From positions 130,926,112-130,990,111 of the forward strand of contig CM038047.1 in NCBI GenBank assembly GCA_021397845.1: a DNA stretch of 64,000 bases. Reading direction: 5' to 3'. Position numbers and translations under genes: made by a program. The notes beneath the pieces are model-generated. The model made no database searches, had not been told where the DNA came from, and saw nothing but the letters and a program-made list of their open reading frames with translations. Positions 44,991-57,914 of this stretch are shown piece after piece. The stretch's first letter is position 1; every line of letters begins with the position of its first letter. This DNA is from Areca catechu. Taxonomy: Eukaryota; Streptophyta; Magnoliopsida; Arecales; Arecaceae.

Positions 44991-47900
44991 AAGTTGATAT
45001 CCCTATGCAGTTTTATACTTGTGGATTTTATTCTTGTAGATGTATACATGGTTATTTTCAGGAAAGTAGATTTGTTAAACAATTGGAGGACATAAAATAT
45101 TTTAAATTGATGTTTGGCATTATTTTCTAGCATCTTCGCTGGTTTTCAATAGAACATTAAATTCTTATAATTTTTCGCTTTGCATCTGAACCCACAAAAC
45201 CATACACCCAATGGTTTCTAATTTCTTTGACTGAAAATTTGACTAAAACTGCCTAAAATGAAACTTCATGGGACTGGCTGAACTCTTAACCAAGTTTTGA
45301 ACCTTCCTTAGATGATTGATCAAAACAAATCTAGAGAAGAGGGAACTGGTATATGATATTGTTGACTTAGAGAGCATTTGTTAAAGTCCTGTCCCAATGA
45401 AAGTTAATGTGGTGGATGTTATAGTATGAAGCAAACTATAAGTAATACAGTAATGAGATCATTGGGGCATGAGCAATCTTGAGTTAAAAGTGGATGCAAC
45501 GAGAATATTCATTTGGATGCACTATGCTTATGTTATATTGTTGTAAACAAAAAATCAGTCATCTCTTCATTTTAGGCTTTTCTTTCTTTGGGCATAGAAA
45601 ATCTTTCCTCAGGTAGTATATCTATCTACATTAGTTTAGGAAAGCTTGATGACAAGAATATTATTGACCAAGGTTTTAAATTTCATGGGATAGGGCTGCA
45701 CCAACTTTTTCATGGAATGGAACGTGCCGTTGTTCTACCCCGACACTTGGGACATGGGATGTTCCAAGACATCTTGATCGAGATATTGGGATGTTGGTAT
45801 GATGTCCTGTCTCGATACATTGGTTGGTACCCCTCCCGTTATCCTACGGGATGTCCCGTCATGACATAAATCCTTGTTATTGACAATGTAAGAATACTTA
45901 GTTTGATATCAAACTGCTGCATTTTCATTTGTTAATTTCTCATCCTCTCTTGAGGAGATTCAACCAACCTACTCCTTAAGAGAGTGGAGGGTTGGTCCCC
46001 TGCTTTGGAGAAGCAATGTTTCCAAATTTTGGTTAAGGGTGGTCAGTCTGTTGTTTGGCTGCAGCATTTTTCCCTTTTATCCCGCTTCTCCTGTGGAGGT
46101 TCCAACCTAACCAGCTAATTCTTAGGAGTGGAGGGGTGTTCCCGGTTCTTGTGTCTCTAGAAGTTTGAATCCTAATAGATTAGCATCCTGGTAAATTTGG
46201 TAGTCATTATGCATTTAACTCATATATTATCTTCACTATGTTCGATTTGTATCGATAGCTGAATTTCCAAGAATACCCAGAAAGCATGTTAAATTAAGGA
46301 ACCATGACATATGATAAAAACTCATTCACTATCTCATCATGGTAATTACATGGAAAGGTACTGCTTCTGCTCATCCTCAAGTTACGAGGGATATCTAGTT
46401 CTATTAATTTCACTATGCATGTGATATAAAATACATAATAGAAGTATTGTGACTTCTAGCTTGTCGGAGTATTGGAAGTATCCCTCCTCTTTAGCATTAA
46501 TTGATGGTACTTCATGTAGCCATTTCTAAGTGTACTCATACCTCAAGTCATACCTCAAGTCAATTATCTTTCCAACAAAATATGGAAAGAGCAAGGTTAC
46601 CCATGAAATATTTGGCAAGTCATGTTGAAGCTTCATCTAGAGTATCAAGATAGTCCACCATAGAAGGTAGCAAAGAAGAGGGTAGGAAGACTCGATAGGA
46701 ATACTTTCAGTAAAGGGTCTTGATTATGGGGTGGCCTCTGGTGTGGAATTATTAATTATTTTTGCCCCACTTATAGGAAGGACTGTTGTGTGATTAAATG
46801 CTAGGATATTATGTATGCCACCTTGGTTTTATAGGAACTTTTTCCAGCAAGCCTGTGGCTATATTTTTTGTTTAGTAGCCAGATATCTAGGGTTCAGCCC
46901 TCGTAGAAGAGATTGTCATGAAGAGGTTTGTTTGCTGTTTAAGACTGGATTTTATCTAAAGTTAATGTGTAACCTAATTAGTGTTCCCAACATTTTTAGT
47001 TGTAGGAGTGGTTAAGTGGCTTTTATTAAGGGGATGTGCATGTTTGAACCAGTATTGCATGGATATGGACATGAAAATTGGACTTAGACATGTGCCCAAG
47101 TGTCTGACTTTGAAAGAGAAGAAAAGGAGATACATGGACATGTAGAAAAAATAGTTTTAACTATTGTGTGTGTGTATTGTATACAAGAAAATATTAAAAG
47201 ATATTATTTGACATGGCATTCTGCTGTGTATGTTTCTAATAAACTTCCCAACTAGCTTAGGTTTCTTAGAAAAGTGACATTTTGTAAGGCTATTTGAATA
47301 CCTAAATTCTTGATTAAGTTTTAAAAGGAATATAAGCTCGCTTTTAACACTATTATAGTGGGTTAAACTCATTCTTGGTAGAGTCAAATTCTCTAACAAT
47401 TTTTTGAAGCTGTAGCATGATAAGTATCCAAGTGTTCGACGCTCGTGTGATTTGGTTACCTATGCATCATGAATTCTAGGAGTTGGATGGGAATGTCCAT
47501 GTACCACATGTAGGAAGCTCCTTCTTATGTCTGGCAGATTTTGAATGCCAATTGAAATTCTTATTTATTGGCTAAATGAAATTAGAGAATCTTTAGGATG
47601 TTATGAGTAAATTCAAGGTATCAATTAATTGTTCTCCATCCAACCGGTATCTTTTTTCTAACATGATATTCTAGAACAAGTGTCTTTTTCCCCTGCAGCA
47701 TTGCCTTGGGGTACTCAAGTAGCAATGGAGCATTTTTTACAAATGGCATGGGTTTTGTGATACTTCGGTAAAGAGTCTTATCACAATAAATTTTAGAAGC
47801 AGGTGACAAACTATAATGGAGTATGGTCCGTATGGACTTCGTGCACCACCTTAGTCGCCTTGCTATTGCGAATTTACAAATGTATTTATGCCTGGCTGTT

Positions 47901-48272
47901 GCAAAAGAGCAAGTTCGTTTAGGCACATGGTGCAGAGTGTAAGATATAGAGCATAAAGCATAGGACTTTAACATGGTGCGTAAATCTTTAGTCATGGTAG
48001 CTTGTAGTATTGCATGAGGAAAAATCATCCTCCACAAAAAGAAGCTTCATTTTTGGGTTTTGGGCTGTTAAGTACATCTAAGTGATCCTCTTAGATCATC
48101 CTCATGTATTCTGATTTGAGTTATCAAGTTTGTGTTTGCTTTATGGATGCTCTCTCTTATGTGTAGGGTCAACCTTGTACAACTGCCAAAGTTTGACTGG
48201 TACTCAATTAACCATGCAACATGGTAGTAAAGCTTGCTTTAAACAAATTAAATTATTCATCCTTAGGGTGGC
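44991..48272. other. Intergenic, no gene recognised
   Basis: AT-rich. A ~180-bp stretch at about 45690-45866 has repeated GGGATGT, ACATGGGATGT and CGGGATGTCCCG motifs and looks like a dispersed repeat. Short ORFs here have no family features. Confidence 0.5.
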
Positions 48273-49200
48273 TAGGGGTGGCATTGGTTTGGATGAGGTC
48301 GGATCTGGGTTTGGTCAATACATGCTAGCAGTTACCAAGTAGCCTAATCCAAACCCGAACCAATATGGTAGCAGGTCTAACTTGGTTGGTGGAAGTAATT
48401 GTTGCAAAGCCTATCTAGACTCCACTTGAATACGAAGAAAAGAAAGAAAAGATTGAAGTTTTGCTTCACTTAAAGCAATACAAATATAGTGATGATTGGC
48501 AACAATGGAGGTCCATGACTCGAGGTAGGCAACGAGATGGAGATCCCATGGTAGTTGAATGAGTTTGAGTGTAGTGACCCCTAGCAGCATGATTAGAATG
48601 GAGGTTGCAACAAAGGGGAAGAAGAGAAAGAGGATCTGATTAGGGTGAATCATGGGCTATTACTGGTTTGTGATGGGCTGGAGATGGGATTTATAGAGTT
48701 GTGAGAGGAGGATATGATGAGCCGTGGAACTCCAGAAAAAGGTATGCTCCATGACAGTGATCTTAGATGCAAGAGAATAAGAAGAAGAAATAGAAAGGTG
48801 ATGGCGAGGTTGGGGAGGGGGGGGGAGCGAGTAGACGGAGGTGAAGAAGAGGGAAACAGGAGAGGGAAAAGCGATAGGAGAGGGAAACAGGAGGGGAAAA
48901 GAGGAGAGGAGAGGTGGGAGGATGGGAGAGTTGCTGATTTTGCTTACTATAGATGGTAATTTAGTAAGTTTGAATAATGTATATAACATAACATGATAAC
49001 AGGTTATCCATGTTAATATATTCTATAATATATGTTTACTGTTTAGTTATATGGTTTTGATCTATAGCGTAAGAATTCTACAGCTCAAACCTAATTTAAC
49101 CCACCAATGGGTCAAGTTTGTTGGACTTGTATCCAGCTCGTAGACCCAATAATTGGATCCAAGTTTAGTAATCGAGTTCAATTTTAAATTGCAACTCCTA
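48273..49200. mobile_element. Possible hAT-like non-autonomous DNA transposon
   Basis: The left end TAGGGGTGGCATT matches the reverse of the right end TAGGAGTTGCAAT at 10 of 13 positions, and subterminal GGTTTGG/AACCCA-type stretches are inverted relative to each other, as in a common plant hAT family. The flanking 8-mers do not match, so no target duplication supports it. Inside are only short ORFs. Confidence 0.35.
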
Positions 49201-49351
49201 ATTTACCTTGATGATTAAGTAAATAATAATAATAATAATTTCAGTTTCACATAGACTTGCTCTACATATATATGGAGAAAATCTTAATTTATATTTCAAA
49301 ATTCCTTATCTTTTTTTTGAAAAAAATTCTATTTTTATGATTATTTTGTGG

Positions 49352-49480
49352 TGGCCAATCAACCTTAGCTTAGTAGGTTGGTAAATCTCTCCACTTGATA
49401 GAGGTCTATGGTTTGAATCTTAGTGGTGGTGGCCCTACCATATTTCTTGAAAAAGAAACATGATTATCTAGAGGTGGTTG
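49352..49480 (+). repeat. SINE-like element with tRNA-type promoter
   Basis: A-box-like TAGCTTAGTAGG (49366-49377) and B-box-like GGTTTGAATCT (49410-49420) are 32 nt apart, as in tRNA-derived SINE heads. A-rich sequence follows near 49445-49460. The tail and target duplication are not clear. Confidence 0.45.
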
Positions 49481-50778
49481 TTTATGTGTTTAAGTTGGGA
49501 CAGAGGGTCATCATTATGAGGTCAAATTGATTTTCTTTAGACTATTGGGTGGTCTATGATGATTGTTTCATATTTTGGTATTGTTCAAATTGATATATTT
49601 TATCTATACAATCTGAATTGACATGATTTGACTCATTATTATATATTAATTAGTCACTTTATATTCAAGATTTATCTTGTGCTAACCTATTTCATGTTCA
49701 AGTCATCGACCTTGTTCAAAAGTTGGCCTAAACTAAAAATGAGGTTGGGTTTTGCACCCACATCTTATCATAATTTGACACCTTAACTATACACTTAATT
49801 AAGGTTGCAAATAGGTTGAGTTTGTTGAAAATCTCCTAGGATTTTATACATAATTTTTTTATTTTTATAATGTACAATGAAAATATATCTATTTTAAAAT
49901 TATTTTAAATAGAAAATATGTATTTAGAATAATTTTAATAAATCATAATCAAGATTGTAATATGATATGCATCATAAAAAATAAAATCAGCATGCATCGA
50001 CATATCTGATGCATGCTATAGATTAAATCTATAAACAATATGAAATCTAATTTCATACCTAATTGGAGGTCGATGATCGATCGCTGTTGATGGCACGTGA
50101 TAAGGGCTCTCAATGTCACTTCATAGTTGCACAGGATATCAAGCCTCTACAATTATCTACATGAAGCCCCGATATGATCAACCTTTTCGGACAGCTAGAT
50201 CCATGTAAAGGTCTTTGAATGGTTAAATAAAAAAATATTTCTTGGATCTTCTTAAAGTCTCTAAAAAGATCAAGAATTGGAGGACAAAGATGATCAAGGA
50301 TGGAAGAAAAAAAAATCTAAAAGATTTTTTTTTCTTTTCTTTTTCCCTCTCCCTAGAAGACCTAGTGCTAGAATCTAAGAAAAATCCGTTCATATCTATC
50401 TTGATTTTCATGCCCCTTTCCTCTTATTTTTTGGCAATTTTACTTCAGATTTTATCGTGTAATAGACCTCTTAATGTTAAAACCTGAATTAAAAATATAT
50501 TGATTAGACGAGGATTTAGATTAGGATAAGGTGATACAGTTTGAATAGGATTATGTGTTCTATTCTCAAAAGAACTCTTTTAATTAAATTCAAATAAATC
50601 TAGATTTAATTTAAACCAATCCTAATCTAAATGGAAATGAGGGAGGATGAAAAAATAATTCCTTTCATAGAGAATTCATAAAAAAAAATTTAGGAAGGTG
50701 TGGAGAATTTTTGGAAAAAAATATAAATTGGACTATGTTAGGATTTGACCAAGATTTGACCAAAATTAGTTAGGAACC
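49481..50778. other. AT-rich DNA, no gene recognised
   Basis: Contains an AT-rich repeat-like stretch from about 49820 (TGTTGAAAATCTCC...) that could be part of an unknown LTR, but no partner copy is in the window. Ends at the LTR of element C. Confidence 0.45.
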
Positions 50779-51622
50779 TGTTGGGATATGTCGGTCCAAG
50801 TACGAGCCAGCCAATGGTTCAACCAGTTGAAGACATTTCTTCCGAACCATAAACTTCGAACCAAGATATTCGGAGAAAATCAAGCAACCTACGGGCAAGC
50901 CAAAACTCTTAACGGGCCTACGGCCCTTGAAGGCAAAGTCCTCAGCCTGGACTGAGGAGTGACCTTCACTGACCCCCGAAGACACGGTCTTTGTTTTATG
51001 CTGAAGACATAGTCTTCGGCCTACATCAAAGATCAAGTCCTCGATCTATGACGAAGACATGATCCCCGATCTGTCCTGAAAGGGTCCGAGGATGAAGACA
51101 TTCCCTGATTCAATCACGGAAATCTCCCTAAAAGGGAAGCCAGAAGATGGACCCTCGATCTGTCTCAAGTCTCTACGAACACGACAAGCAACGGTTATCA
51201 TCGACTATTTCCAGAGCGCAATCATGGTGCATAATTCCAGCAGCAACGCCTTCGGTCTGGTCGCCAGAATCGTTTAATAACTATCCATGATTTTAAATTG
51301 TGGGAAATAAATTAACTCCTCCATTGAAACTACTAGAGGAAGAACGGAATCGTAGGCTGGACAACTCCTTATAAATAACGATAAGAGGGAATGCTCGAGG
51401 TAAGGCACAATATACTCCTGAAAATCTCGGAGTCTTTCCCTTCTCCATCTGATCCTCTTCAAAATCTTTTCTATTTTGAGGTTGGAGCCCGCCTCTGACT
51501 TAAGTATCGGAGTGTCCCCCACTGGAGCGATTACGACCAGGGATTTGTTTTACAGGTGAACCGGGGAGTGAGCCTGCGATCCAATAGCTCCGCCCGGTCA
51601 GAAAAGGGACTCTGCACCAATA
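50779..51622 (+). repeat. Element C 5' LTR
   Basis: Starts TGTTGGG; its end CCAATA is one transition from CCAACA, which would mirror the start. It is paired with 60674-61064, which matches its first ~390 bp. Confidence 0.85.
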
Positions 51623-51625
51623 GAT

Positions 51626-51642
51626 TGGCGCGCCAGGTTTGG
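51626..51642 (+). promoter_or_regulatory. Element C primer binding site
   Basis: TGGCGCGCCAGGTTTGG after the linker GAT, as in element G. Confidence 0.75.
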
Positions 51643-51691
51643 GATTTTGTTAAGCTCCCCTCCTTGACAAAGGGGAAGTAAGAAATTCTCG

Positions 51692-53208
51692 ATGGCAAGA
51701 GGGAAGACTCAGGTTGCCTCAACGAGTCGAAATCGTGCTCTATCCCAGGGGGTGCACCCCCGGTAGAGAATGACATTCCACCTCCCATAATTGTCGTGGG
51801 ACAGCAGCAATTCGAAGCCCTCCTAAACCAGGTCACTAACCTCACGGCTATGGTTCAGGATTTCCAAAATAGAGCTTTTCAGGTGGGGCATCTACCGGCC
51901 ACCTCCAGACATAGCTCTCGAGCCCCTCGAGAGGGATCCACACATCCTTCCCCCCATCCTCAGCCCTCTCCTGAAGGTCGAAGTTAAAGAATGCCTAGGC
52001 CCACTGATTCTCCGTAGAGAGGAAAAAGACCTAGGCAAACTTCCTCACCCTCTTCTGAAAACTCTACTCCCGTAGAGAAAGTGCCAAAGTAGGCTCTCCC
52101 TGATTATGATGGAAAATTCAAGGCCATCGAATCGGAGATGGCAAGAATGCGGGAACAGAGAGATCACAATGATTTGGCGATGTGTGATCTGCGCCCGCCC
52201 TACACCGACCATGTCATGGCCGAAGTCATCCCTCGGCACTTCAGGGTTCCCTAGATGGAACCCTACGACGGTACGTCCGATCCTTTTGACCATCTGAGCA
52301 GTTTTAAGGCCCATATGATGATCCAAGGAGCTTCGGATGCGATGTACTTTCTCACATTCCTGGCCACCTTAAAGAAAGCTGCTCGGATGTGGTATTCGAG
52401 TATATGCCCAGGTATCATCAATTCCTTCTCTGAGTTAGAAAAATTATTTGTCTTGCATTTTAGGACTTGTCACAAGACTTCCTGAAATACGGATACACTA
52501 TTCCTCCACCAGAATGAAGGAGAAAGTCTGTGAGATTACATCTCCAGATTTAATGCAGCCACACTCGAGATCCCCGATCTGAATAAGCATGTGGTCATGT
52601 CTGCATTGAAGAAGGGACTTCGTACATCCAGGCTTACCTTTTTCCTAGATAAGAAGTTCTCCAAAAGCTATGCTGAGCTCCTGTCGAGGGCTCAGAAATA
52701 TGCCGATGCTGAAGAGTAGGCGGTGAATCGATGACTGATCGAAGGGAAGCCCCCTTCAAAGAAGAAAAATAACAGGGGACAAGGTCCCCATATTTCCAAG
52801 AACAACAAGTATGCTGATCGCCGAAGGAGTCCTCCTAGGCCCAGAACATCAAGTGGAAAATTCGACTCCTGTACCCCCCTCAACCTCCCTCGCGAAAAGA
52901 TTTTCTTGGAGATAGAAAAAGAAAACTGTCTCCAGCGGCCACATCCCATGAAGGCATCCTCTTCCACAAGGAACAGGAATAAATATTATCGATTCCACCG
53001 GGACCACGGCCATAATACTGAAGAATGCATCCAACTAAGAGATGCAATAGAGGATCTCATCAAGAGAGGATATTTAGGGCAGTACATTTGTCGCCAAGGA
53101 CTTCGATCAGAAGCTACTGTTCCCCAATCAACTCCTGAAGAGATTGAACTGCCAAATCAAAGGCCCACCAATGGAGATGTGGGGATGATACATCGACCTG
53201 CCAACTAG
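51692..53208 (+). pseudogene. gag: Element C gag, heavily broken
   Basis: The ATG at 51692 (MARGKTQVASTSR) parallels the gag start of G. The Ty3-type gag domain is readable at 52255-52485 (MEPYDGTSDPFDHLSSFKAHM, AARMWY) and continues after a TGA (near 52484) with LKKGLRTSRL at ~52610. The terminal RFHRDHGHNTEEC motif is near 52990-53030. At least five stops and several frame changes are present. Confidence 0.85.
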
Positions 53209-53780
53209 AGAAGGGACGAAGACGATGTCTCGAAGCGACTCAAGGATAATAATACTATACTCTTCTCCGACGATGACCTTGTGGGAGTTCCGCTCCCGCA
53301 CGATGACCCTATTGTAATCTCGGCCATTGTGGCCAATTACGATATACAACGAATCTTAGTTGATAATGAAAGTTCGACCGATATCTTGATCTACGATGCA
53401 TTCTCTCGAATGTGTTTTCCTAGAAACAAACTGTGAAGGTCCCTTATACCACTCACCGGCTTTGGAGGTAATCAGGTTGATACCGAGGGAGAAATAGTAC
53501 TGCATGTAACCCTCAGTACTGAACCTCGATAAAAGACACTGCCGATCAATTTCATGGTAGTTTGAACCTCTTCGACCTACAACATTATTCTGGGATGGCC
53601 TGTCTTGAATAAATTCTGGACCGTAGTGTCATCTTACTACTTCCTGGTGCGCTTTCCCACCAAAAATGGTATCAGAGAAGTAAGAGGAGACCAGAGAACG
53701 GTGCGACAATGCTTGATGATTCAGGACAAGCACTCTAATGATCCTACAACCTGGGATCAGCTAGATCCGAGGGACTTGAC
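53209..53780 (+). pseudogene. pol: Element C protease region, catalytic motif lost
   Basis: ILVDNESSTDILIYDAFSRM near 53350-53410 aligns with the retropepsin of G, but the catalytic triplet DSG reads DNE. The C-terminal part with ILGWPVLNKFW and VSSYYFLVRFPT lies at 53590-53690. The reading ends at QLDPRD near 53778, where the RT should begin. Confidence 0.8.
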
Positions 53781-55812
53781 TACATCAGCAAAGTTCTGCA
53801 TGATGCTGAAACAAGATATTTGAAAATGCAGAAGCTGATATACTCTCTGATAATTGTGGCAAAGCGACTATGGCCTTACTTCCACGTCCATGCCATCGTT
53901 GTGCTGACCGATCTGCCCCTCAAGGCTGTTCTCCGATGCCTTGGTACTTCAGGAAGGATAGCCAAGTGGGCTGTGAAACTAAGCAAGTTCGATATTAGTT
54001 TCCAGTCCCGATTGGCTATGAAGGCTCAGGTGCTTTCAAATTTCTTGGCTGAGTGCACTTGGAAGTCTGAAGACAAAGTGCCTCTAGCAGAAGGGAGTTC
54101 GAAGAGTACGGAGCCCATTTGGGTGCTCTATGTGGATGGAGTTTCCAATTCTGCTGGATGTGGAGCCGGCCTTATACTGGCTGAACTCGATGGCCACACG
54201 GTGGAGTACGCACTCTGGTTCTCCTTCCGTGCTTCAAATAATCAGGCCGAGTATGAAGCCTTACTTGTAGGACTTCGGATTGCCAAAAGTTTAAGAGTTC
54301 AAAGACTCCAGGCTTTTTTGGACTCCCAGTTGGTGGTAAATCAAGTTAAAGGAGAATATGAAGCTAGAGATCCCATCATGGTACAATATCTTAAAAAAGT
54401 ACAAATCTTATCTTCTCAATTGGAATACTTCAAAATCATTCATGTTCCTCGATCGGAGAATTTTCGGGCAGATACGTTGTCTCGACTTGCCACTACAACC
54501 CCGGAATCCCTCGGTCGCACCTTCGTTGAACACCTTGAAGCCCCAAGTATAACTGAAGAAGCTATGGAAGTGCACCAAATTAAGACCAAGCCAAGCTGGA
54601 TGGATCCCATCATCAAGTTCATAAATGAGGGAGTGCTGCCGGAAGACAAGGTAGAGGCCAAAAAGATCTGCTGGATGGCATCTCAATATGTCATCCTAGA
54701 CGGAGCTCTATACAAAAGATCATTCTCTCAGCCTCTGCTGAAATGCTTGGGACCGTTAGATACTGACTACGCCCTGAGAGGGGTCCACGAGGGGATATGT
54801 GGTGGTCACTTGGGGGGCAGGTCCTTAGCGTATAAAATTATACGCCCTCCATCCAAAAGGACTCGGCCGACTTCGTACGAAGATGTGATCAATGCCAGAG
54901 ACATGCCAACATTCAGAGACAACCAGTGAGTCACTTGACCCAGCTGACAGCCCCCTGATCTTTTTCTCAATGGGGGATGGATATTCTTGGTCCATTTCTG
55001 CCCGCATCTGGGCAGAGAAAATTCCTCATTGTGGTAATTGATTACTTCACAAAGTGGATCGAAGCCGAACCACTGGCTCAAATCACGGAGGGCAAGGTTG
55101 AAAATTTTGTGAAAAACTTCATCATATTTTAGTTCGAGATTTCACATATAATAATAACTGATAACGGGAGGCAGTTCGATAATTCGAAGTTTAAAGATTT
55201 CTGCGCTCGGTACCATGTGCAACATAGGTTGACTTCTGTTGCCCACCCGCAGTCCAACGGAGAAGCCAAAGTAACTAATCGGACCATTCTCCATGATTTG
55301 AAGACGAGGTTGAACACGATCAAAGGACTCTGGGCAGAAGAGCTGACTCCGTCCTCTGGGCATACAGAACTATCCTGAGAATGGCCACCCGCGAGTCTTC
55401 GTTCAACCTGGCATACGGTACCAAAGCCGTTCTTCCTATCGAAGTCTCCATCCAATCTCTAAGAATCGATAAATACGAAGAGCCTGAAAACTCCGATCGC
55501 AGAAGAGTTGACTTGGATCTACTGTCGAGCACCAGGCTTCAGGCCCAAATGAAAATGGCGATATACTAGTAAAAGGTCGCCAAGTATTACAATTCCAGAG
55601 TAAATGAGCAAATTTTCTGTACAGGGGACATGGTGCTGCGAAGGGCAGAAATATTTAGGCCAACAGACAGGGTAAGCTTTTCCCCAACTGGGAAGGTCCA
55701 TACCAAGTCGAAGAAGTCATACATCCAGGGGCATATTGACTCAAGACCCTAGATGGTAAAACTCTGTCCTGGCCATGGAATGTACAAAACCTTCGCAAAT
55801 ACTATCAATAAA
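53781..55812 (+). pseudogene. pol: Element C RNase H and integrase; RT deleted
   Basis: From 53781 the sequence resumes inside the RT/RNase H connection (SKVLHDAETRY...LIYSLIIVAKRL). A second-type RNase H with YVDGVSN, QAEYEA and LDSQLV follows, and the integrase zinc region HEGICGGH. A frame change near 54850 precedes the integrase core (MDILGP, ITDNGRQF, GEAKVTNR) at about 54970-55290, with a stop near 55131 and more frame breaks to the end (YYQ) at about 55812. Compared with G, roughly 420 codons, including the whole YVDD-containing RT, are missing between protease and RNase H. Confidence 0.88.
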
Positions 55813-56473
55813 CAGGCCCCTAAATCTTTCATGCAAATTTGTCCAACTCTGAACGGCCCGTTGCATCAATTGAACAATAATGGCTTGAATGACACAATCT
55901 AAGGAATCGGCCAATGGCGCAAAGGAGAGTATGATCCGCTCACTTTATTAGTATGCCCGACGAGCATAATAGATGGCCCAATCAGGCTGCCAAAATGATC
56001 GAAGGTACAGGGACGATTCACGTAACCTATCCTACGAAAAACTCGAAGACGTGTTGGGACGGGCCTAATCAGCTTACCTTATACCAAAGAAGGTGCAGGG
56101 ATGGTTTCTATAGCCTACCCTACGGTATGTCCGAAGACGCGCCGGGATGGGCCTAAACAGCCTACTTTAATCATGACTGGAAGGCACAGGGATGGCTTAG
56201 ACGCCTTACCCGACGGTAAATTCGAAAATATGCTAGAGTGAACCTATATCACTCATCCTGTCAATAGTAAACACTCGATGCGACGACCCAGCCGATCTCA
56301 CATTTCTTTGCAGATCCCAAATATTTTGGAAAATTTACACCTTCAACATATTATAGTACGACAAATCACAGAAGAGTGGAAGAAGTTGAAAACTTCATTT
56401 CATTTTTAAATTTTTACAAAAAAAAAAGAAAAGAAGAAGACAAAGAGCATTGCAGATAAAGGGGAAAGTAGAT
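55813..56473 (+). repeat. Element C 3' untranslated region with ~90-bp degenerate tandem repeats
   Basis: About three diverged units between 55960 and 56240 share RCAGGGAYGG, CCTAYCCTACG and GGGAYGGGCCTAA motifs at ~90-bp spacing. The place corresponds to the 119-bp array of G. From 56340 to 56473 the DNA is AT-rich, with a short hairpin GAAGTT/AACTTC (about 56382-56396). Confidence 0.7.
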
Positions 56474-56997
56474 TCAGTGACTGCCAGCCAGCCCATTCCC
56501 ATGCCGGCGGGAGGCATCAAAGCCCTGGAAGGAGGATGGAGAGGCTCTGGCGTTCTCCTCAGAGTCGGACTTCGACTCCTTTTCGAAGTCAGAATCAAAC
56601 TCATAGCCGGGGAAGGGGACAAAAGGCCTAATGTTTTCCAAGTCCTTCAAATTGAAGAACTTGAAAGCCTTGTCTTGATACTCCCGGAAACCCCGGTGGT
56701 ACGAATCCAAGACCCAACTTCATCCTTGTAAGCAAGAGAAGCCATGAAGTCTGAGATGGCCTCTACCAATTTCTTCCTGGACTCCTCTGCCTCTGCAACG
56801 GTGACCTCAACCCGTGCCTTGGCCTCCACTAGGCGGGCCTCTAAGATCCGGATTTTCCTCTCCAGGTGAGCAATGACCCCCTGTGGATCATCGTTATCAC
56901 CCCTTCGAGGAGCCTTAGAGCTAGGCTCCCCCTCAAATAGGGCCTCAGAGGTCCTCTTCTTTGCTGCCTTCTTAAGTTCGGAAATGCTGAACTTCAT
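56474..56997 (-). pseudogene. Element C antisense ORF 2 (short, coiled-coil)
   Basis: Starts MKFSISELKKAAKKR, the same opening as exon 2 of the antisense ORF of G (MKFSLENLL). A coiled coil (HLERKIRILEARLVEAKARVEV) follows, then, after a one-base frame change near 56720, DSYHRGFREYQDKAFKFF, matching the position and pattern of the FLKGFRMCREKVGAFF motif of G, and an acidic C-terminus. It lacks the gypsy-type domain. About 173 codons in all. Probably a shortened paralogue of ORF 1. Confidence 0.6.
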
Positions 56998-57914
56998 TCC
57001 ACTAGGATGCTAGAAAAAGAAGGAAAACTTCCAAAATGGGGGTCTAAAATTATAATGGCCTTTGATAGGGGGAGATAGGGCCCTATTTATAAGGACCTTA
57101 CACCCATGACCGGCCACAAGGAAACGTGCTTCGCGCCCTTTCCTAGACGCATCGAAGGATGCCACGTGTCGGAGTAACACCTTGAGACTCCAGGTAACTG
57201 CTCGGGAGCTGTATGATCACCAATAACTGCTCTTGGGGATGGCAATCGCCGGTACTTCAAATCCAGAATAATCTTCATCGTACGATGACGATATTAATGG
57301 CTTCCTTTCGAAAAGGGAGGATATGGCGGCACCCAGGGCATATGAGGATGCGACCGTTCGAATATTGACACGCTCAACACGGGCAACAAGAATTATAATC
57401 AATGTTCATTAATCAATGGTCAATAGAAAAATGACATCCGTCCGTCGTGTCCATTTTTAGACAAACGAATTAATTATGAAGGAAAACTGACATCAGCCCA
57501 GCTTGATCGTGGTCAGTCATCGACAATGGCATTCCGATTCTGCTTCGAAACTCGTCTTCGATGCCAGCCACGAGCCAAACAATCTTCAGCTTCGGCCCCT
57601 CAGCCAAAGAGGAAGAAGAGCAATGTAATTCAAATCATCACCAAAGCCAGCAACCCTATTTAAACCATAGTCAAAAACATGACATAACATGTACAAAAAG
57701 GAGAAAGTCACTTGGAAATTTAGAATAGTTCGTCAGTTACATTTCAGAGAAAAGTAAAGAAGAGATATAACACCTAAAGCTACACAGATCCCTAGGCATC
57801 GGCTGAAAGAGACCCAGCATCGCAGGATTGGAGCAGCCTGTCAATTTGTACAGAGAGAGTTTCCTCGGCTTGGGTTGAGTCCAGAGGGTCTTCAACCTGG
57901 ACCCTCTCCTCAGC
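56998..57914. other. Element C spacer between the two antisense ORFs
   Basis: No coding potential recognised. It would include the 3' end of ORF 1 and the promoter of ORF 2; TATTTATAA on the plus strand near 57085-57095 gives TTATAAATA on the minus strand ~90 bp before the ORF 2 start. Confidence 0.5.

Noticed and set aside
47621..48037. 138-codon minus-strand ORF
   Set aside because: No recognisable family, no supporting promoter or splice context; likely chance.
48660..48989. 109-codon minus-strand ORF
   Set aside because: Ser/Pro/Leu-rich reading of a GA-rich tract; low complexity and no homologue recognised.
48265..49208. 8-bp target duplication for the hAT-like element
   Set aside because: The flanking 8-mers (AGGGTGGC and ATTTACCT) do not match.
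49366..49420. A true tRNA gene
   Set aside because: A- and B-box-like motifs are present but no acceptor stem or complete cloverleaf can be formed, so a SINE-like relic is preferred.
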